64,000 bases of DNA from Microseira sp003486305 (GTDB taxonomy: Bacteria > Cyanobacteriota > Cyanobacteriia > Cyanobacteriales > Aerosakkonemataceae): positions 154,179-218,178 of the forward strand of contig DALYJX010000001.1 in NCBI GenBank assembly GCA_031969655.1, in the 5' to 3' direction. Each line of letters begins with the position of its first letter. The first letter of the stretch is position 1. The position numbers and the translations under genes are program-made. The notes under the pieces were generated by a model, which was not told the origin of the DNA, made no database searches, and was given only the letters and a program-made list of their open reading frames with translations. Positions 59,780-64,000 of the stretch are shown one piece after another.

Positions 59780-60496
59780 TTACTTAGCTTGCCACTCCTT
59801 GGCATAGCGAAGGTTGCTTAACTTACCGAAATCAAACCGAGAAACTGGATTTAAGCTATTTCGGAGTTTTTCTAGTTCTTGCGGACTCTTCCTGAGTTCC
59901 TGCCCGATCGCTCCTAGCATAGCTCGTACTCGCGGCGGTTCTGCATCTGCCACTGCAACTAACCGTTCAAAACGCGAACCTTCTCGAAAATAATCCAGCA
60001 ACCGTCGCTTAGTCTCTGCTGGCGACAACTCGCTCAAATTGCCTCTAGACCTCAAGAAATCAAGCATTGCTGCATCAGTAGGTTCCAAATGTTTCCAAGT
60101 TTCAGGTCTGCGGGTGTGAAGTCGCGCGCGAGAACCAATAATGCTGCGGGGAATGCTGTTCGCTGATGTAGCAAATTCACTTTGAATTGCGTTTTGAGTC
60201 GTAAACCCCAGTAAATTAGCAGCACTCAGTCCAGCCGGATGCAAATTCTGTTTTGTCAGTAGCTTTTGGATATCGCTTTGAGACGGACGACTGCGACCAA
60301 ATCGAGTCTGACGGGGACGATAGTAGAGTCCTTTACTAACTCGTTCCAAAACTCCATCTGCCGCCAACCGGGAGAGAGTTTTACTTACCGCCGTTGACGG
60401 CAGATGGGAGAAATCCGAGTGTCGCCAGTAGCCTTCTCCCCGTTCCTCAATCTGTCTGCGAATGAACTCTGCGGTATTAACTCGACTCCTCTTCAT
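59780..60496 (-). CDS. DUF6088 / AbiEi-antitoxin-like regulator
   Basis: 238 residues. The N terminus is a winged helix: I-R-R-Q-I-E-E-R-G, F-S-H-L-P-S-T-A-V-S-K-T-L-S-R-L and G-V-L-E-R-V-S-K-G-L-Y-Y-R-P, typical of AbiEi antitoxins and DUF6088. The second domain has A-G-L-S-A-A-N-L-L-G-F-T-T-Q. An AbiEii-type nucleotidyltransferase toxin should follow but is not present, so it is an orphan. The inverted repeat just upstream (60547-60580) fits the autoregulation known for AbiEi. Confidence 0.8.
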   Translation of the reverse strand: MKRSRVNTAEFIRRQIEERGEGYWRHSDFSHLPSTAVSKTLSRLAADGVLERVSKGLYYRPRQTRFGRSRPSQSDIQKLLTKQNLHPAGLSAANLLGFTTQNAIQSEFATSANSIPRSIIGSRARLHTRRPETWKHLEPTDAAMLDFLRSRGNLSELSPAETKRRLLDYFREGSRFERLVAVADAEPPRVRAMLGAIGQELRKSPQELEKLRNSLNPVSRFDFGKLSNLRYAKEWQAK

Positions 60497-60546
60497 CGCT
60501 TGAATTCTAGGTTTGGTCTTAATTCCATTGTCTTAGCTGTGGCTGA

Positions 60547-60580
60547 TTTGTCAAGTCCTTTTACAGAAAGACTTGACAAA
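60547..60580. promoter_or_regulatory. Operator-like inverted repeat upstream of the AbiEi-like gene
   Basis: Perfect 11-base arms TTTGTCAAGTC (60547-60557) and GACTTGACAAA (60570-60580) separated by 12 bases, 50 bp upstream of the start codon. AbiEi-type antitoxins bind inverted repeats in such positions. Confidence 0.72.
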
Positions 60581-60868
60581 CTTCACTCCTTTCGTTTCCC
60601 CTAATAGATTTCAAGGCTTTAGCAACCTTAACAGGTATGGTGAGGGACTATGTCACCTGACCAAAGAAACCTGCGGTTAGCAGCGGTCTCGAAACACGAA
60701 GAAATCAGTCAGTTGACTTACAGGCAGATTGCAAAATGGCGACCTTAAGTTAGAGGCTGTTTTCTATTCAAAGCTAATAAACTCAACATGACAAAAACAT
60801 ACCCAACTTGGAATGATAAACCATAACTTAATGGTTGAAAGCCAAGTTATTAACAGAGCTAGCGAACT
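60581..60868. other. Gap upstream of mobC: candidate oriT region
   Basis: No gene is supported here. Near mobC there is a small dyad, AACCAT-AACTTA-ATGGTT (about 60819-60836), and partly repeated CCAAGTTAT/CCATAACTT sequences. Origins of transfer usually lie just upstream of relaxosome genes and contain such dyads, but no nick site can be assigned. Confidence 0.3.
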
Positions 60869-61255
60869 ATGTCCAGACAAAAACGAGTCCAAAAAATCGG
60901 AATACGTCTAACATCCGAAGAATTAAACCTTGCAGAACAAATGGCTAAAGATTTGGAAACCAGCGTCAGCGAGTTGTTTCGCTACAAAACCTTAAGAACT
61001 AAACATTTTCGGTTCAGCAGTGCAACTCTGTGCCATAAACTAGCAGAACTTAATCTTCGGCTAAAACCAATTGTTACAGCCACTGAACAGGCGTTATGGA
61101 CGCGAGAAAAAATAGCCGAACCAGCAGAGATCAAGGAACTTATTGAAAAAGCAATATTGTTGCTAAAGCAAGTTCAATGGCAACAAATGAACATAAGCTT
61201 TACTACCGATTTATATGAACAAGACGAGGATTTTGAAGACTGGGAAGCTAGTTAG
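60869..61255 (+). CDS. mobC: MobC-like relaxosome accessory protein
   Basis: 128 residues. The N terminus K-I-G-I-R-L-T-S-E-E-L-N-L-A-E-Q-M-A resembles the ribbon-helix-helix of MobC/TraJ-type proteins that help the relaxase to nick oriT. The remainder is helical with a long L-I-E-K-A-I-L-L-L-K stretch. It lies 88 bp before the relaxase gene, the usual order. Confidence 0.72.
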   Translation: MSRQKRVQKIGIRLTSEELNLAEQMAKDLETSVSELFRYKTLRTKHFRFSSATLCHKLAELNLRLKPIVTATEQALWTREKIAEPAEIKELIEKAILLLKQVQWQQMNISFTTDLYEQDEDFEDWEAS

Positions 61256-61343
61256 CATAATCGATTTTTAGGAAAAATAGCAATGTTACACTTAAATTCA
61301 TTGAGTTACCAACCGTTATCAAGCCCGCGTACAATTTGGAAAA

Positions 61344-63011
61344 ATGATTGGCAAACAAATAACGGGTAAAAGCTTCACGGGACTGCTCAATTACCTATTC
61401 TCCAAACAAGGCGCTTCACCGATCGGAGGAAACATGGTAGGAGAGACACCACACGAATTAGCAGCTGAATTTTTATTTTCAAAGCAACTCAATCCCAGAG
61501 TTGAAAAACCAGTTTATCATGCGGTTTTGAGCGTTCCCTCTGGGGAGTATATACCAGATGCCAAATGGCGCGCGATCGCTCTAGACTACCTTGAAGGAAT
61601 GGGATTCGATAAAAACCTATTTGCCATTATCCGCCATACAGACCGCGACCACGACCACATTCACATTGCAGCTAGCCGCATCAAATTGGATGAAAAAGGA
61701 ACTTGCGTATCCGATAGCTGGAACTATCTACGCAGCGAAAAGTTAATTCAAGAATTAGAAGAAAAGTACAACTTGACACCAGCTGAGCGCAGTTTTGATA
61801 AAGAACGCCGCTCTCCCACGACTGGCGAACGCCGACGGTTAGCAAGAACGGGGGAAATCAGTACGCGAGAGCAACTACAAACAGCAATTGATTTAGCAAC
61901 AGTAGATAGTCCCGCGATCGCTGTTTTTATTGACCGACTTAGCGAACAAGGCATTAGTGTAAAAATAAAACCTACTCCCACTGGCGAATTGGGCATTAGC
62001 TACAAACTTGGAGAAATAGCCTTTAGCGGCACCCATTTAGGTAAAGCTTATACCTTCAAGGGGCTGCAAAAATATCGAGGTTTAAATTACTTCCATGACA
62101 CAAATTCCGAATTTATTCCACAATTACAAAGTCAAAATTATAATAAATCGGAATGTAACGGAAGCGCTGATAGCGACACCGGAGAAGACACAAACGAAAC
62201 AAATGACAACAACAACGGGGAAAATACTTCACCTGTGAACTGCAAGAGCGACCCGGACATTTATGTAATAGAGGAAGAAAAAAGCCCGACAAGTATTTCC
62301 AATGTTAAGAAACGTGACAAAGACTCTCCAACCGTTGAGCCAGAAGATGTATCCAAGCATGACCCCTCGAACCCAGAAACACACGAGCTAGATTTAATAC
62401 ACCACTGGGAGTCTGTGCGGGAAAACTTGATAGAAAATCGGTATCTGCCGCCCGAATTGATTGACCTGTTGTATAACAAGGGATGGATAGATGCTGACGA
62501 CCATACCCGTGCTGTATTTGCTCTTCGCACGCTTGCAGGAGAGCGGACGGGAACCTGCACTTTAGAGTCCAATGGAAAATTTTCCATTGACAGTGACACG
62601 GGAGCGTTACCTCAACAGGACGACAGCGAACAAGGACTTTTTTGGATAGCGACTCAAAACGATCTTGAAAGAGCCGTTATTGCCAGCGATCCAGTCGAAA
62701 CACTGTCTGTAATTGCCCTTGACCCCGATTTTGATAACAGACCAACTTTGTACTTAAGCATCGATGCAATATCTTCTTTGCCAAAAGATTTTCTTGAGGA
62801 CTTTCCAACTATAGTAGTGGGACTCAAAGGAGATAAATTCGGCGAGAAACTGGCGAAAGAAATTATCAAAGCGCTCCCTCAAGCGAAACGAATAAATCCC
62901 GGCGTTGCTGGATGGAACCAGATTCTGGCATCCCAAGAGCGAGACGCAGAAAACGACTTAGATAAACTTTATTTTTCAAGCGATCGCAATGCTGGTCTGA
63001 GCTTAGATTAA
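61344..63011 (+). CDS. MOB-type relaxase with degenerate C-terminal toprim-like domain
   Basis: 555 residues. The N-terminal relaxase domain contains the candidate nucleophile Tyr (L-L-N-Y-L-F-S-K-Q-G) and the metal site H-T-D-R-D-H-D-H-I-H-I-A-A-S-R. This makes it a VirD2/MobA-type relaxase, which nicks and leads plasmid DNA into a recipient. After a Ser/Asn/Asp-rich linker (about 255-345), the last 130 residues resemble a toprim domain in which the metal-binding acidic residues are partly changed (S-D-P-V-E-T-L-S and L-K-G-D-K-F-G-E-K-L-A). A palindromic repeat (62571-62588) lies within the coding sequence at residues about 410-415. No type IV coupling protein or secretion genes are in the window. 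Confidence 0.88.
   Translation: MIGKQITGKSFTGLLNYLFSKQGASPIGGNMVGETPHELAAEFLFSKQLNPRVEKPVYHAVLSVPSGEYIPDAKWRAIALDYLEGMGFDKNLFAIIRHTDRDHDHIHIAASRIKLDEKGTCVSDSWNYLRSEKLIQELEEKYNLTPAERSFDKERRSPTTGERRRLARTGEISTREQLQTAIDLATVDSPAIAVFIDRLSEQGISVKIKPTPTGELGISYKLGEIAFSGTHLGKAYTFKGLQKYRGLNYFHDTNSEFIPQLQSQNYNKSECNGSADSDTGEDTNETNDNNNGENTSPVNCKSDPDIYVIEEEKSPTSISNVKKRDKDSPTVEPEDVSKHDPSNPETHELDLIHHWESVRENLIENRYLPPELIDLLYNKGWIDADDHTRAVFALRTLAGERTGTCTLESNGKFSIDSDTGALPQQDDSEQGLFWIATQNDLERAVIASDPVETLSVIALDPDFDNRPTLYLSIDAISSLPKDFLEDFPTIVVGLKGDKFGEKLAKEIIKALPQAKRINPGVAGWNQILASQERDAENDLDKLYFSSDRNAGLSLD
62571..62588. repeat. 18-bp perfect palindrome, copy 3 (inside the relaxase gene)
   Basis: AATGGAAAATTTTCCATT again, this time coding for N-G-K-F-S-I. 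With its flank GAGTCC it matches copy 2 (reverse orientation) over 24 bases. Confidence 0.8.
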
Positions 63012-63207
63012 CAACTAAAATAGCGATCGCTTTGCCTGCAATTAGTTCAGTTAGCCAGCACCATCTTGAGAGCGGTGATTTACCTAGAATCCTCCCTAAA
63101 ACCAGAGGAGTTGCTGCATACTCCCCATTACCCAACCTGCTGCTACAAAAAAGCGATTTCTTCTGTCATCTTTCCCCGCGCGGTTTGCTCAAATTTAGCC
63201 GCGATCG

Positions 63208-63405
63208 CTAAACTCTATACCTGCGAATAAAAACATCTTCAGCCAACCGCACGCCTGTAAAAGTCGTGAAGAGTGTCTCAGCAAGTGCCGGGTTAGAACT
63301 TTCCAGAGCGACGTAACTCAGATTAACCTTGTCATCAAGATATTGCTTACCATAAACTAGAACGGTATATACTCCAAGTCTGTGTAGGTATTTATAGGTA
63401 TTGAT
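63208..63405 (-). other. Possible C-terminal gene fragment
   Basis: Leftward frame reading L-H-R-L-G-V-Y-T-V-L-V-Y-G and A-L-E-S-S-N-P-A-L-A-E-T-L-F to a stop at 63208. The E-S-x-N-P-A-L-x-E piece also appears in the GIY-YIG-like protein on the other strand (E-S-R-N-P-A-L-S-E), so it may be an inverted, decayed relative. The remaining bases of the 394-bp gap (63012-63405) show only HIP1 sites. Confidence 0.3.
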
Positions 63406-64000
63406 ATGATATTTAATGGCAGTTGGTCGCCGCCCTTCAGATTCACAGGCGGGAAGGATACCCCAGAACGCATTGAGAACTGGGGCTGTAAAGAAAAAGC
63501 CGGAGTATATGTAATCCGGAACTGGGATGACACCAAAACCCTTTATGTTGGCAAAGCTAATGGAACTTCCTGTGACATTCAACAGCGTTTGAAAGACCAT
63601 CTCTCAGGAATACCACCTGCTGGCAATCGGGGAATAAGGAACCTGGTTAGGCAAGGGGAAGGTTTCACTGTGCGTTGGGTTGAATCCCGAAATCCAGCAC
63701 TGTCTGAAGCGATCGCGATTATTCAGCTCGCTCCACAATACAATTTAAGGTGTGAATGGAAAGAACTGGTGGATAGAACAAGTGACGACGACTGCCTTGC
63801 AGAGGCAGCAAGATTAGGACTAATATCGGATCAGCCATTCCGGAGGATTGCCGAGAAAATAGTTTTATCAATGCGTGAACAAGAATTTGCGGAGAGAGTA
63901 AAAACACAACCAGAGCTTGTCCGCCCACTATGGGAAAACGAGCAAACACAACCAGAGCTTGTCCGCCCACTATGGGAAAACGAGCAAACACAACCAGAGC
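63406..64000 (+). CDS. GIY-YIG-like nuclease domain protein with tandem repeats (runs off window end)
   Basis: 198 codons from the ATG at 63406, open at the window edge; an in-frame TAG lies 18 bp upstream of this ATG. Residues about 35-110 show A-G-V-Y-V-I-R-N-W, T-L-Y-V-G-K-A-N-G and Q-Q-R-L-K-D-H-L-S-G, the GIY-YIG pattern (G-V-Y and Y-V-G with downstream Arg and His), and later W-V-E-S-R-N-P-A-L-S-E-A. After a helical part, a 14-residue unit (T-Q-P-E-L-V-R-P-L-W-E-N-E-Q) begins to repeat in tandem and continues past the window. Position beside a relaxase suggests a plasmid-borne nuclease; its target is unknown. Confidence 0.7.
   Translation, partial: MIFNGSWSPPFRFTGGKDTPERIENWGCKEKAGVYVIRNWDDTKTLYVGKANGTSCDIQQRLKDHLSGIPPAGNRGIRNLVRQGEGFTVRWVESRNPALSEAIAIIQLAPQYNLRCEWKELVDRTSDDDCLAEAARLGLISDQPFRRIAEKIVLSMREQEFAERVKTQPELVRPLWENEQTQPELVRPLWENEQTQPE
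63904..64000 (+). repeat. In-frame 42-bp tandem repeats
   Basis: Units begin at 63904, 63946 and 63988 (cut by the window end) and are identical as far as seen; each encodes the 14-residue T-Q-P-E-L-V-R-P-L-W-E-N-E-Q. Identity of the units points to recent expansion. Confidence 0.9.

Noticed and set aside
63904..64000. 42-bp repeats as a CRISPR or intergenic repeat
   Set aside because: They are in frame within an open rightward gene and have no spacers; leftward frames over them are shadows.

Overview
The window looks like part of a large, mobilisable accessory replicon (megaplasmid or chromid) of a filamentous cyanobacterium. HIP1 octamers (GCGATCGC) occur throughout, protein families such as XisH/XisI, DUF6876, DUF5674 and DUF3891 are typical of cyanobacteria, and the backbone is plasmid-like: ParA/ParB (41.8-43.4 kb), an actin-like segregation operon (53.4-56.6 kb), MobC and a MOB relaxase (60.9-63.0 kb), and a short family A DNA polymerase (16.0-17.8 kb). 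No tRNA, rRNA or CRISPR array was seen.

Layout. 0-8.7 kb: one-strand island with a lysine theme: two diamine/thialysine-type GNATs, lysyl-tRNA synthetase, homoserine dehydrogenase, two methyltransferases, an S66 (MccF/LdcA-like) peptidase, a degenerate aspartokinase and tRNA-Ile-lysidine synthetase, with a deletion scar joining a broken DMT exporter to a broken aspartoacylase-like gene. 8.8-12.9 kb: leftward operon of exported proteins, including a lytic transglycosylase-like protein with a metal-site-dead M23 domain. 13-17.8 kb: small regulators, a palindrome array, a 292-bp Tn7-like MITE and the plasmid DNA polymerase. 17.9-26.3 kb: RiPP cluster (nucleotidyltransferase, ABC exporter, lasso-type B2 protease, a precursor with two tandem NHLP leaders and a polyproline-spaced core, and a CCG-type LanM). 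26.3-35.9 kb: AAA ATPase, acidic and paralogous small proteins, a TrpB2/hydrolase pair, an SDR and its decayed copy, DUF3891, a methyltransferase. 36-41.3 kb: a TGT-fold DpdA-like protein fused to a DUF6884-like domain, two uncharacterised proteins, a WD40 protein. 41.6-46.1 kb: parAB with 20-bp iterons, and a hybrid kinase/response regulator pair. 46.2-48.3 kb: DUF5674, a broken XisH with XisI, and fragments of a DNA methyltransferase.

48.3-53.1 kb is the most striking part: a compact AT-rich five-gene operon encoding a guanylate-kinase-like/methyltransferase fusion, a radical SAM enzyme, a thymidylate-synthase homologue carrying the Asn-to-Asp change typical of cytosine-specific (hydroxymethylase) members, a helix-hairpin-helix glycosylase-like protein and a HAM1/ITPase-family pyrophosphatase. 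Together they suggest synthesis and policing of an undescribed modified pyrimidine nucleotide, either for a nucleoside natural product or for modified DNA. 53.3-64 kb carries the actin-like operon, a dynamin-like GTPase, an orphan AbiEi/DUF6088-type regulator, the mobilisation genes and a GIY-YIG-like protein with tandem 14-residue repeats that runs off the window.
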